Position numbers and translations under genes: made by a program. A DNA stretch of 64,000 nucleotides from Scolanthus callimorphus. Lineage: Eukaryota > Cnidaria > Anthozoa > Actiniaria > Edwardsiidae. The first letter of the stretch is position 1. Every line of letters begins with the position of its first letter. Positions 10,843-22,282 of this stretch are shown piece by piece. A model generated the notes under the pieces. It worked only from the letters and a program-made list of their open reading frames with translations. It had not been told where the DNA came from and made no database searches. The stretch covers positions 1,736,001-1,800,000 of the forward strand of contig CM066924.1 of assembly GCA_033964015.1 (NCBI GenBank), written 5' to 3'.

Positions 10843-13715
10843 AGCACCGTAGTAGCGTAGTGGCATATCTTACATACCTTGCATTCTTTAAAGTAGTGAT
10901 ATCTCGATCTCTGAAAATTGTGATGATATATTTCAAGCAAACTGCACCGTATTACCGTAGTAGCGTAGTGGAGAGAGGGAATGAAATATATTTTCAGCAA
11001 ACTGCACCGTATTACCGTAGTAGCGTAGTGGAGAGAGGGAATGAAATATATTTTCAGCAAACTGCACCGTATTACCGTAGTAGCGTAGTGGAGAGTGGGA
11101 ATCAAATATATTTCAAGCAAACTGCACCGTATTACCGTAGTAGCGTAGTGGAGAGTGGGAATAGAATATATTTTCAGCAAACTGCACCGTATTACCGTAG
11201 TAGCGTAGTGGAGAGTGGGAATCAAATATATTTTCAGCAAACTGCACCGTATTACCGTAGTAGCGTAGTGGAGAGTGGGAATAAAATATATTTCAAGCAA
11301 ACTGCACCGTATTACCGTAGTAGCGTAGTGGAGAGTGGGAATGAAATATATTTCAAGCAAACTGCACCGTATTACCGTAGCAGCGTAGTGGAGAGTGAGA
11401 ATGAAATATATTTCAAGCAAACTGCACCGTATTACCGTAGTAGCGTAGTGGAGAGTGGGAATGAAATATATTTTCAGCAAACCGCACCGTATTACCGTAG
11501 TAGCGTAGTGGAGAGTGGGAATAAAATATATTTTCAGCAAACTGCACCGTATTACCGTAGTAGCGTAGTGGAGAGTGGGAATAAAATATATTTCAAGCAA
11601 ACTGCACCGTATTACCGTAGTAGCGTAGTGGAGAGTGGGAATGAAATATATTTCAAGCAAACTGCACCGTATTACCGTAGCAGCGTAGTGGAGAGTGAGA
11701 ATGAAATATATTTCAAGCAAACTGCACCGTATTACCGTAGTAGCGTAGTGGAGAGTGGGAATGAAATATATTTTCAGCAAACCGCACCGTATTACCGTAG
11801 TAGCGTAGTGGAGAGTGGGAATAAAATATATTTTCAGCAAACTGCACCGTATTACCGTAGTAGCGTAGTGGAGAGTGGGAATAAAATATATTTCAAGCAA
11901 ACTGCACCGTATTACCGTAGTTGCGTAGTGGAGAGTGGGAATAAAACATATTTCGAGCAAACTGCACCGTATTACCGTAGTAGCGTAGTGGAGAGTGGGA
12001 ATAAATATATTTCGAGCAAACTGCACCGTATTACCGTAGTGGCGTAGTGGAGAGTGGGAATAAAATATATTCCCAGCAAACTGCACCGTATTACCGTAGT
12101 AGCGTAGTGGAGAGTGGGAATGAAATATATTTCAAGCAAACTGCACCGTATTACCGTAGTAGCGTAGTGGAGAGTGGGAATGAAATATATTTTCAGCAAA
12201 CCGCACCGTATTACCGTAGTAGCGTAGTGGAGAGTGGGAATAAAATATATTTTCAGCAAACTGCACCGTATTACCGTAGTAGCGTAGTGGAGAGTGGGAA
12301 TAAAATATATTTCAAGCAAACTGCACCGTATTACCGTAGTAGCGTAGTGGAGAGTGGGAATGAAATATATTTCAAGCAAACTGCACCGTATTACCGTAGC
12401 AGCGTAGTGGAGAGTGAGAATGAAATATATTTCAAGCAAACTGCACCGTATTACCGTAGTAGCGTAGTGGAGAGTGGGAATGAAATATATTTTCAGCAAA
12501 CCGCACCGTATTACCGTAGTAGCGTAGTGGAGAGTGGGAATAAAATATATTTTCAGCAAACTGCACCGTATTACCGTAGTAGCGTAGTGGAGAGTGGGAA
12601 TAAAATATATTTCAAGCAAACTGCACCGTATTACCGTAGTTGCGTAGTGGAGAGTGGGAATAAAATATATTTCGAGCAAACTGCACCGTATTACCGTAGT
12701 AGCGTAGTGGAGAGTGGGAATAAAATATATTTCGAGCAAACTGCACCGTATTACCGTAGTGGCGTAGTGGAGAGTGGGAATAAAATATATTTCAAGCAAA
12801 CTGCACCGTATTACCGTAGTAGCGTAGTGGAGAGTGGGAATAAAATATATTTCAAGCAAACTGCACCGTATTACCGTAGTAGCGTAGTGAAGAGTGGGAA
12901 TAAAATATATTTTCAGCAAACTGCACCGTATTACCGTAGTAGCGTAGTGGAGAGTGGGAATGAAATATATTTCAAGCAAACTGCACCGTATTACCGTAGT
13001 AGCGTAGTGGAGAGTGGGAATGAAATATTTTTCAAGCAAACTGCACCGTATTACCGTAGTAGCGTAGTGGAGAGTGGGAATGAAATATATTTCAAGCAAA
13101 CTGCACCGTATTACCGTAGTAGCGTAGTGGAGAGTGGGAATGAAATATATTTCAAGCAAACTGCACCGTATTACCGTAGTAGCGTAGTGGAGAGTGGGAA
13201 TCAAATATATTTCAAGCAAACTGCACCGTATTACCGTAGTAGCGTAGTGGAGAGTGGGAATGAAATATTTTTCAAGCAAACTGCACCGTATTACCGTAGT
13301 AGCGTAGTGGAGAGTGGGAATGAAATATATTTCCAGCAAACTGCACCGTATTACCGTAGTAGCGTAGTGGAGAGTGGGAATGAATATATTTTCAAGCAAA
13401 CTGCACCGTATTACCGTAGTAGCGTAGTGGAGAGTGGGAATAAAATATATTTTCAGCAAACTGCACCGTATTACCGTAGTAGCGTAGTGGAGAGTGGGAA
13501 TAAAATATATTTCAAGCAAACTGCACCGTATTACCGTAGTACCGTAGTGGAGAGTGGGAATGAAATATATTTCAAGCAAACTGCACCGTATTACCGTAGT
13601 AGCGTAGTGGAGAGTGGGAATGAAATATATTTCCAGCAAACTGCACCGTATTACCGTAGTAGCGTAGTGGAGAGTGGGAATGAAATATTTTTCAAGCAAA
13701 CTGCGCCGTATTACT
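10843..13715 (+). repeat. 60-bp minisatellite array 1 (~47 copies)
   Basis: Tandem 60-base units are centred on 'gcaaactgcaccgtattacc' followed by 'gtagtagcgtagtggagag'. Because 60 is divisible by 3 and the consensus lacks stops in one frame on each strand, long open frames run through in both directions (up to 589 residues). The 20-residue plus-strand repeat carries QTAPYYRSSVVESG; the minus-strand repeat carries FIPTLHYATTVIRCSLL. These are almost certainly not genes: there is no start context, both strands are open, and the variation is shared between units. A five-unit (300-base) higher-order repeat is visible, for example the 'cagcg...gagtgagaatg' variant at 11380 and 11680. Confidence 0.95.
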
Positions 13716-14022
13716 TGTAAGCGCTCCTGCAAATACTTCAAAGTTTATTGCACCGTATTACCGTAGTAAAGAGTGCGGGAATGAAATTGCAAACTTTCCC
13801 CCTTTTACCTTAGTGTGGTGTTTATGATTGGAGTCCCGCTTTTAGGCATTGCCTAAATCTATATATTAGGATTTCACATATTTCGATTCACGAGCTCTTT
13901 TCAAGTATATGGTATTTTTATTTTCTGTTATAAAAATTCAAAATGTCACGCAACACATGCAAACTCCATTGCCGCTGGCCAAAAGATGACGGGCTCTGGT
14001 TGCATTATAATGTGAGAACAAA
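13716..14022 (+). other. Upstream region of the KDZ gene
   Basis: This holds the last degenerate minisatellite text (to about 13790), then AT-rich DNA ending 'gagaacaaaatgg'. That is a good animal start context (A at -3, G at +4) for the ATG at 14023. No clear TATA box can be assigned; 'cattataatg' lies about 20 bases before the ATG. Confidence 0.4.
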
Positions 14023-14750
14023 ATGGCTTCGCGAAAGCGTCCGAAATTTGACTTCTCGCCTGAAAGCATATTACAGGAGATCGAGAATGAGCGGAAAGTT
14101 GTGAATGACCTGGAAAAATTGAGATCCTCTATTGGAATAGATAAAATGTGCGATATGTTTAGGAATGGTCAAGTTGACGTTAGCTTCGTGGGTTTCGTGT
14201 ACGGGTTCGAGTTCACATGTCATCTTCTCGCCTGTTTACGACATGTGCCAAGTGCTTTCTCGCGTTCAAAGAAGCTGCGGTCGAACATTATTTTCGAAAT
14301 AATGAAGGAGATTCATCCCGAAACCGCAGATAAAGCACTCACTGATAAATTGATTTCGGTGCTGAACGAATGCGCAAAGCTTCCTGGATATCATTGTAGC
14401 TCTTACAAATTCGAAAGTGCAATTGCGAAGCTTACGCGAGAAAAGACCTTTTGATACTTCAAGTTTTTAGCGCCTCCAGTTGAACACTGCTTGGTCTGTG
14501 AAAGAGATCTTGTGGCGCCCAATGCGCCAACGTCGTGTATTCTTCATACCAGAAACGGCCCGTTGCCAGCAACCAAGATCGTGCTGAGGTGCAAGGACTG
14601 CAAAATTACATACGATGTAGCAGGCTTGAAGAGAACAAGTGGGTACGCCTATTACCCAGGGGATACCAGCATAGATGCAGTCGACGTGATAGAAATAAGC
14701 AACGCTATCTTCATAGAAAGGAGCTTTTATGCCTGGCTTCCAACACTGAT
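14023..14750 (+). CDS. KDZ gene exon 1: N-terminal region and CxC5-like zinc cluster
   Basis: The exon starts at an ATG in good context and ends at a consensus donor (gat|gtaagt). Residues 1-143 are helical and charged with no recognised domain. After an in-frame TGA (14452-14454) the same frame stays open for 98 more codons to the donor and contains the cysteine cluster (CLVC, then SC, then CKDC). The downstream half is in frame, has normal codon usage and splices in phase to the next exon, so the TGA interrupts one ancestral exon. A tiny intron is unlikely because no donor lies near the stop. Confidence 0.65.
14452..14454 (+). other. In-frame TGA interrupting KDZ exon 1
   Basis: TGA lies between KTF and YFKFLAPP in one continuous frame. 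A TGG-to-TGA change is the simplest origin. Selenocysteine recoding is unlikely, as a transposase has no known need for it and no SECIS element can be placed. A consensus error is possible. Confidence 0.7.
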
Positions 14751-15447
14751 GTAAGTCAATTTAATTTTTTCGACAACTTTGTAAAATAATAACTTTAAGC
14801 TTACATGTACTTAAGTATAAATGTTAAGATTTAATTTAACTTTAAAATGTTAGAAAAATAGATTTGGTTTGAAGGCAAAAAGAGTATACAATTTTGCTGT
14901 GTGTCTGCCGGTAGGCTTGTAACTTCGAACAAAATGTTTTACATTTAAGTACTTGTGATTGTAATTTTATGTTCTTTGAAGTTGCGTCTAGTTTCATTTG
15001 GCATGTCAAAATATAAAATGGCAGGGAATATCTGTTGCACCTGTCAATATTTTGACTTCCGCAACATAATATTGACTTACATGAACCAAGAATGAATAGC
15101 GACCATATGGCCAATCGCGACTTGGCCAATCACAATGCAGGATTCGTGATAGTGGGCAGGGCTGTAGCTAGCATAGGGTCAGAGGGGGCAGTTGCCCCAC
15201 CAGCGAAGTAGAATTTTTAGTGTCAACATGTGGGGAAAAACCTGCTTGCCCCCCCCCCCCCCAGCAAAACAAAGAATGACCAAGGACTGCCCCCCAGTCA
15301 AAAATTTCTAGCTACGGCCTTGGTGGGTGAGTGTAATTTTACTAATATTACAGTAGGTAGTTAATTAGTTTGCATGTCTGGTACAGTTCTAAGCACCACT
15401 ATTATTGTACAACTTTCTTATATATATTTCATTGTGTTATCTTCCAG
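14751..15447 (+). other. KDZ intron 1
   Basis: The boundaries are gtaagt and cttccag. It contains a short inverted-repeat transposon (15157-15323). Nothing else is recognised. Confidence 0.6.
15157..15323. repeat. MITE 'gccgtagctag' family, copy 1
   Basis: The ends are inverted repeats (cagggctgtagctagc / tttctagctacggccttgg). The interior contains a C run and 'gtcaacatgtgggga'. A second copy lies in the opposite orientation at 31349-31523 with the same interior order. It is non-coding and 167 bases long, typical of a MITE. Confidence 0.8.
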
Positions 15448-15737
15448 AAATCACTGTTTTGTCTCTTTTGAGGGATTTGCTGTTTGTTACAATGAAGTCT
15501 TTAGAAAGGAGATTGAAAGTAGATTTTCTCAAGGTAAGGTACATCTATTACTGTCGACCAGCCATTAGAAATTGCAGAGTGTGTGCACACTGGAGGTCAC
15601 AGTGTAAAATGCAGACAAAGCTTGCTGCTGGTTTAACAATGACCTGAAATGTTGAAATTTTTGTAAATCAGCCTGAACCAATACCGGTATTATACTTTAA
15701 TCAACTTTCTGACTCACACTAGAATAAATAGAGGATA

Positions 15738-15960
15738 TTACATGGCCGCGCAGAGATACGAATTTTATCTTCGAGTGTTGAAAATTTATCTCACGAGTTG
15801 CGCGGCCATGTAATGTTCTGTTTATTATATAAACATCAATGAAATACCAAATTCAAATTTTATTTGAGTTAGGCTTAAAAATCGAGCATTCAGCAAAGGC
15901 AAGTGTGATATTTTCACATGTGAAAATAACATGATATTTCATTTTTTCAATTTTCTGTGA
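15738..15960. repeat. 'tataaac' repeat family, copy 1
   Basis: Landmarks are 'ttacatggccgcgc', 'ttattatataaacatcaatgaa' and 'cacatgtgaaaataaca'. They recur in related order near 24825-25100 and, inverted, at 61138-61425. It starts with a local hairpin (15738-15815). No protein is encoded. A non-autonomous transposon is likely. Confidence 0.6.
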
Positions 15961-17317
15961 TATTGTGGGTCAGGTGTGTCCACTTGTATAGTCAATTATT
16001 AAATGTTTAAGACTAAATTGATTCCAGGATGCATTATAATTCAGTAAAGTCCAAGTTTCCAAATTTCACTGTAATTAGCACTAAATCTCCATTATGCATC
16101 TGATCTTCAGTCTGCAGTGCTTAATGTAACTTTACTGTTCATGGCTCAACCAGCTAGTCTACAAGCCAAATACAATAAAACTTTATTTTGACATGTGGAT
16201 ATTCATGTTAGGCATATACATGTATCTTTGCTACTTGATGGTGCATCCAAAAGAAAAACTTTCAAAATAATGTTCAGAGCAAAAAAAAAGTGATCAGAAA
16301 AGGGATGTTTAATGATTCGGCATACAATCACATTTTCACCATTTTCAATGCCCTTGAGCTGCAAGAGACTCAGTCATATCTAAATCTGTCTATTTGGCCG
16401 TCATCTTGACTCAGAATCTAATGTCTTGTGTAGTTGCTAAATGCTGACTTTTTATCAAGCATGTGGGAGTGCCTAGTGAATCATACCAGCCATTGACTTA
16501 TTCAAAAGTCAGGATCAAATAAATTCTCTTTAGCAGTTGTTTGCAAATTGCAAATAAAATGACTTTGACTTCATCATGTTATACGTTTTGTGCACAATGT
16601 GTGGTTCTATAAATTATTCGTCCCCCTTCCACCCAGAGGGGGTTGGTGTGGGGTGGTTCAATTTACCTGTGATCTTTTGCCATAATGTTTATTGATTTAT
16701 ACGAGAATTTTTAATCTGGCCTTTTTATCTAAATAGTTATACTTTATAGATGATATTATCTCTTTTTCACTGCTTTTTTGTACAACTGCGCCAGCTGAAA
16801 AACAACGATTGAAATAAAATCATATCTCACCTAAATACTGTATTTTTCTTCTGAAATTCCAGAGATTTGGGGTCACTTTTCAACACCCTTCACACATATA
16901 TTATGTTTTGTTTCTTGATGTTTTAATATACTGTAATGCATACAGTACATTCTCAGTTGTTCAAATATTGTATGTATATTATTTCACAGATGAACCATAT
17001 CTTAATCTGCCAAGTCAAGACAGCCATGCTTTTCAAGTGGTAATGCTTTTTGTTTCTAAAAATAAACATGACTTTCTTACAAAATGTGCATTGCAAAATA
17101 AGTACCAGTTGTACCTATCTCAAACTGTTGGTACATCAAGGATTTCGGTGTTTATTGACTGCCAGTACAATGTATGAGGGAATCCAACTACTGCACCTTT
17201 ACCCACCCCTCCCCTTGTCAAATATTTGTTGCATTCCTATGTATTCAAATGTCAAGGGGAACTTACACCAACATTTACCTTGGTCTCGATAAAGTATCAC
17301 ATGACTTTAATTCATGA

Positions 17318-17985
17318 AATCTAGTCCAGTAATTTTAGGCCGCAACCTGCAACAAATTGCAACAGAAGGTTTTTCTTATTAATATTGTTCCTAACCCTCA
17401 CAGGAAAAGAAATCCACAAAATTTGTACCATGCGAAACGTTAAAATTACTGTGATCTCTTTCTACTGCTTGTATTAGCCTTTGTTGTTGACAGAACTTTT
17501 AAGTGTAAAACTCTTTACTCTTTACTTTTAAGTGTTAAAACTCTTTAACACGTTTTAGAGAATGATGTTAATAGTGTAGGTATAGCTGCAGCCCAGCAAA
17601 ACCCTGATTGTTTCTGACTTTCAAGAATGATCGTTTCACTGTATTAAGTAAATCTTTGGCAATGAAAATTGCTTTGGAGGACATTTTCTGATGTTTACAG
17701 AATTAACATTTTTAAATTTGTATACACTATATGTACTTTATGTATACACTATATACTTATGGCTCGGAAGGCTGAAGTGCCAGCAAACTCATAATAACAA
17801 TGGCGGTCACAATAGCGCCACAAAGTGCTGAAAGAACTCAGTAATTTTGACCTTTCTCATGGTCCTAATTTTGACAATTTTTTTCCTGTGATTCTAGAGG
17901 GTGTTAGTAACAATATTAAGAAGAAAAAACCTTCTGTTGCAATTTGTTGCAGGTTGTGGTATAATTTGACTGGACTAATACTGCA
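17318..17985. repeat. Fold-back/TIR element in KDZ intron
   Basis: The left end (tctagtccagtaattt, then gcaacctgcaacaaattgca) is matched in reverse complement at the right end (tgcaatttgttgcaggttgt, then gactggacta). The arms are about 115 bases. The interior has no long reading frame. Confidence 0.75.
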
Positions 17986-18422
17986 AACGAAAATCAGGAA
18001 GTAGACAGTACTATGCCACTTGCATTGGGTCACATGACCCACATCTTATGGTACATTCTGTTTAAAATCATAACATTTTGACTTGCTGCCATTTGTGCCA
18101 TGATAGATAATGATGATACTTCAATAATACCAAATTGGTTCTTTGTATTGATTGATTTGTGACAAAACATCTTGTTATGAGGTGGTTGGGGTCATGTCAC
18201 CCATTAAGTGCAACTAGCCTATTGTCCCACCAGAAAGTAGAGGCTCACTAACTGTCACACAATAATAAGAGTGGGAAGCCAACCAGGTTGCAGGATTCTT
18301 GATAGTGTGAATGGGTGTCTTCTACAGTAAAAACATTATGATTGTTTACTTTAATTCAGAATTTCTGGATGTGCCATTTGATGAAACTGTTGATGATGAT
18401 ATTGAAAATAGAGAGTTGGAAG

Positions 18423-19685
18423 GTAGGGATTGCTGTGCATCCAAATAAATATTGGTGGTTGAACTGAACAGATTTGAGGGATAACATGGTGCCAATGTTG
18501 TGCATTTTGTATGCTCTACCGGTACATCATTATAATTTTCTTTACACGATTAAGTAATTACAATCTGGGGAGGGCTGACAGTATTTCAAAGGAAACTGAC
18601 TTTGAAAAATTACTAAAGCATCAGAGTCAGTACCTGTCTGTGTGCTTGTAATGGCAAATGTCAAAAAGGGATGGAAGTATAAATTCAATAACATGGTTAT
18701 ATGTATCCTGTTAATTTAACTTTTCATCACTATACTGGTAAGTCCTTTATGCACTCCTCTATACAGACCCTGTTATGTATATTCTACATTTCTCTAGTTA
18801 CACCATGTCCAGCCATGTCCAGCAGCATGGCTTAAAGGTTACATATTCCACATCAATCAAATTTCAAGGGGTAAAACCTGATCAATTATTTCAGATGAAA
18901 AACTCATGCTATATGTTTTATGGTCCATTTCATTTTTTTACTACAGCACTTGTTTTCTAAGTCAGGCAACTAATAAAAAATGTGTGATTGTTTTTTTCTG
19001 ATTTTACAGATGTCACTGCAACACTTAAGTCAAAAGATGAAAAAGGTACTGGAGTGTGTCATCTGTAGAAACATTAGTTTGCTTTGTTGAGAAAAATAAC
19101 CATGACTTATATATAAGTGGGAAAAAAGAAATACTTCCCATTCATTTGAATTGAATGTTTTAAGTGCAGGCACTTGAAATTTAAACGTTTCCTTTCTGTG
19201 AAAATGCCATTTCAATATTTAATAGCTATTGCCTGGATGGGTCCGAGTCAATAGCTCATGAGATGCGAGAAGAATAAATATTTTAGTCATATCACACTAG
19301 TACAGTAGGTCAGTTTGTATAGCCAAAAACGTTTCTGGTCTGGTCATTTGCCATTTTCTGGCTTTCAAATCCAACATTTTTCACTACTAGTAGGCTATAA
19401 CTCCCATAGTTTTTGGTGGGGGATGATCATCGGAAATTTTCAGTTTCACCTCTCGGTTTTTAGAACCCCTAAAAGATACATTGTACGACAGTCATCCCTG
19501 ACCAAAAATATGGAAATCCCCCATGGCCACAATTACTAAATGCATATACTTAACTAATATATTCACAAAAGTCAAAAGCACTTTGAGTTAGTAGAAATTT
19601 AATGTGCCATTCATACCACATTGGCAATAACTATTAATTGTTTTCCAAATTATCATGGTTAGTTATGTTATTATGATTATTATAG
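18423..19685 (+). other. KDZ introns around the 36-base microexon
   Basis: Two introns flank a 36-base exon (19010-19045). Its acceptor is ttttacag, its donor is aag|gtactg, and its length is divisible by 3 with phase 1 on both sides. No other feature is recognised. Confidence 0.5.
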
Positions 19686-19910
19686 CACATATTCCTGGTG
19701 AACTGGGACGTAAAGCAGTTGCTGCTGCTTTCTGGGAGAATGAACTCCATGAAGAACTCAATGACATAGGCACAACAAGTAAGTGGCTTTTTACCAAAAA
19801 AAAGTCATCTACAAAAGATTTCGAAGGAACTAAGGAACAAGCAATTGAAGATATTGTCAAGTCAAGATCAGCATATGACCATGATTGTCATGAGGGCTGT
19901 CAGCTTAAAG
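19686..19910 (+). CDS. KDZ gene exon with HDCHEGC zinc-ligand motif
   Basis: The 225-base exon is phase 1 on both sides, with acceptor attattatag and donor aaag|gtaaaa. It encodes a charged segment ending YDHDCHEGCQLK. The His/Cys pairs are likely metal ligands, placed directly before the first catalytic segment in the next exon. An internal donor (acaa|gtaagt at 19779) is also in phase 1, so a shorter isoform ending there is possible. The open frame to 19910 and its cysteine motif favour the longer exon. Confidence 0.65.
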
Positions 19911-21180
19911 GTAAAAAAACAATTGGGAACTCGAAATTGTGATTTTTTACAGTGCAACTAAAAAGTTTTAGTTAGTGGTTAACTGTTATGGTTTGCCTCC
20001 AGCTATACTCGTCTTTCTGCGACCAAATTTATTATCCTAGGGGCAAAATTGCGACCGCTTAAATTTGGCTTATTTCGAACCCTGAGATAAGATCGCAATA
20101 CAGTAGTGTACAGTAGTGTATACCCTGTCAAGAGTGGATTAACAAGAGTTAGAATCTTTCGCACAGTATTTGTCCACATCACAGTCAGAAAAGTGTCTAT
20201 TTTAGATTTGAATTTCGCGCGCGAAAGTATTCGAATGCTCAGGTTCGAACGCTCGTATACCCAATACACAACAATAGAGAATATCCTACCTTATCTTTGC
20301 GACTTTAAAGGTTTTTCGATTGATCTGCGATTTCATTTTAGGCTGGATCTCACATCTGTTTGCGTGGCGAGAAAGTGGGAACCCTGTGGATAACGAATTT
20401 TCGCGGGAATCCTAGTTCTAAAAATAGACACTTTCTGACTGTGATTCGGGCGTACATAGTAAATATGGAAACTCTTGGTAATCCATTCTTGACCCTGTTA
20501 AAATTTAGACCACTACCTTTCCCCTACCCTATTGAATTTTGGATACTGTAGCCAACACGATATATATATATATCCATTTTATCAATCTCAACCTAATTAA
20601 TTATTCACACGGTAACCAACCAGCCAAATTGATGGGAGTCGGGTCACATGATGATATTGGCAAGCCGGACCACATGTCCTGTGATCAGACACGGAACTCC
20701 ATCAAAATTACTTCACTTCATTACTTTACTTCACTAGTTTCCAGAAGTGATCCAGTCATAGAACTTGAACGATGTTCCTTTAACCTTAACCATGGTACTG
20801 CGCTTCTCGTGCTCAAAGAGAGACTGGCCGCTCCTCAGAGTAGTCATTCGACTGGTTTTCCTAAACCAGTCTCCGGTGTAAAAGGAGAGTTTCCGGTGTA
20901 AAAGGAGCAAGGCCGAGGGAGTCGAAGCGTGCGCGTGTTTTGTGAGCTACTTCGGTGGGAAAATGTACGAGGCGACTTCCGGTTGTTTAAAAGTTTGAGA
21001 AAAAGTGCCATATAAACAACTTACTAACCTTTACCAGTTACTAAGACGGCTCGGTTGACACACCGTTTGATATTTCCCGTAATGACCTCTCCATCGGTTA
21101 TTAAGTAGTAATGAGTTTGTGTATTCAGCTACCGATATGAGCTGACCGTTATTGGTGTGATTTCTCTGTCTTTATTCTAG
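19911..21180 (+). other. KDZ intron containing a MITE
   Basis: This is a large intron carrying a TIR element (20117-20503) and otherwise unrecognised DNA. It ends at ttattctag. Confidence 0.55.
20117..20503. repeat. TIR element (~390 bp) in KDZ intron
   Basis: The left arm (taccctgtcaagagtggatt, then cacagtcagaaaagtgtcta) is matched in inverse by the right arm (tagacactttctgactgtga, then aatccattcttgaccctgtt). The arms are about 85-90 bases with mismatches. There is no reading frame of note. Confidence 0.75.
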
Positions 21181-21419
21181 GATGTGGTAAACTTTATGTC
21201 ATGGATGGGAATTGGAAACTGAATTATGCACACTGCATGTTTCCTGTCGATGTTACCCTCCCCGGATACGAAGGAAAGATCAATTATCCAGCTATTTGTC
21301 CAAGAAGCCCTATAGGAAAGGGGAATGCCTTTGTGATGTTCACGCTGCCCTAGCAGACAAGGTTAGAGTACCGACAAAACTGAAACCATTCTTAGAGTAC
21401 TGCAAAGAAAAAAAGCAAG
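21181..21419 (+). CDS. KDZ gene exon with first catalytic Asp, frameshifted
   Basis: Acceptor ttctag, donor caag|gtaagg. The first part encodes GCGKLYVMDGNWKL, matching the first catalytic aspartate motif of KDZ transposases. After PRSPIGKG the reading must move by one base to continue into ECLCDVHAALADK; staying in frame reaches a stop at once. The exon is 239 bases and would be 240 with one more G in the GGGG run near 21325. This is either a frameshift mutation or a homopolymer miscall. Confidence 0.75.
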
Positions 21420-21810
21420 GTAAGGTCCCTCCCCCCTTCCAAATCGCTGTGTAAGTGGATTTATTAACAGAAAAAACGATGGTTTTGACAATCAAAATTG
21501 TTATTATCCACATGTATAGGTACAGACGAGGTCCTGAGACAAGTCATGGGTCAACTGGCCACCAGTAGCACTGCTGCAACGGAGAATGCTGCAGTTTTCC
21601 AGGGTGAATAGCAGTTTTTCATGTACATAAAGTCTCTTGGCCAATACTTTCAAACCCATTTTTATAGTTGCTATCATACACATAGGTTTACATGGTTTTT
21701 GTTTTGGAAAAAAATATTGCTTTCTGAAACCAAGCGTGACACATGACACAAGGTTATCCTACTTCAAAAAATGCTGGCATTTTAATTTTTATCAATGCTT
21801 CGTGATGCAG

Positions 21811-21988
21811 GTACCAGATCTTTTATGGAGAAAAACGTCCAACTAGTGAAGGCATGCCAAGAACAGGCGACACAGATTTCCTGCAACAAAGATACTGTTG
21901 GTAAAAAGCGACTCCAGAAATGGTCAAGAGGACTGTTTGTCATAGCCTCGGGCGGAGGTCACATAGATTACTGGCAACCTTTGTACAG
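21811..21988 (+). CDS. KDZ gene exon ending at a GC donor
   Basis: The exon follows gatgcag and encodes a helical segment with GLFVIASGGGHIDYWQPLY. It joins in frame to the next exon (22283) if the intron starts with GC (acag|gcaagt), the consensus for the minor GC-AG class of U2 introns. No GT donor in frame lies nearby. Confidence 0.65.
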
Positions 21989-22282
21989 GCAAGTAAATAT
22001 CTAAATGTATTTATATTTCAACAATAACAGTAACGTTTTTCTTTGGGACGTACGCACTACATGTAGTGTCTCTCTGACATCTCTTGTCTTTAAAGGACTG
22101 CTTTTATAGGTAAATTTTCGCTTCTTTGACGCTAGCCGTTTATCTGAAAGAAAAATAATATACGAAGCGTTTCTTGTTTAGACCGCAACACGCAATATAG
22201 ACTTTTGGATTCGTCTGGATCGTCAAACATCAATTATGAAATACAGTAGGTATATGGAGCATGTCATATTGTCGTGTTTCAG

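Larger units (their letters stand above)
15534..18359 (+). other. KDZ intron region 2 with repeats and a possible extra exon
   Basis: An acceptor (tatttcacag, 16980-16989) is followed by a phase-1-compatible open stretch encoding DEPYLNLPSQDSHAFQ. No phase-1 donor follows it cleanly, so I left it out of the gene model. The region also holds a hairpin pair (ttacatggccgcgcag / ctgcgcggccatgtaa type, 15740-15815) related to repeats at 24825 and 61138, and a 660-bp fold-back element (17318-17985). Confidence 0.45.

Noticed and set aside
10833..13741. Long plus- and minus-strand reading frames (395, 417, 557 and 589 residues)
   Set aside because: They are translations of the 60-bp minisatellite. 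Both strands are open, unit length is a multiple of 3, and no independent coding sign exists.
14452..14454. Selenocysteine codon
   Set aside because: A single TGA in a transposase-like gene with other damage is better explained by mutation or error; no SECIS structure was identified.
16990..17041. Extra KDZ exon encoding DEPYLNLPSQDSHAFQ
   Set aside because: The acceptor is good and the entry phase fits, but no donor gives the phase 1 needed for the next exon at 18360.
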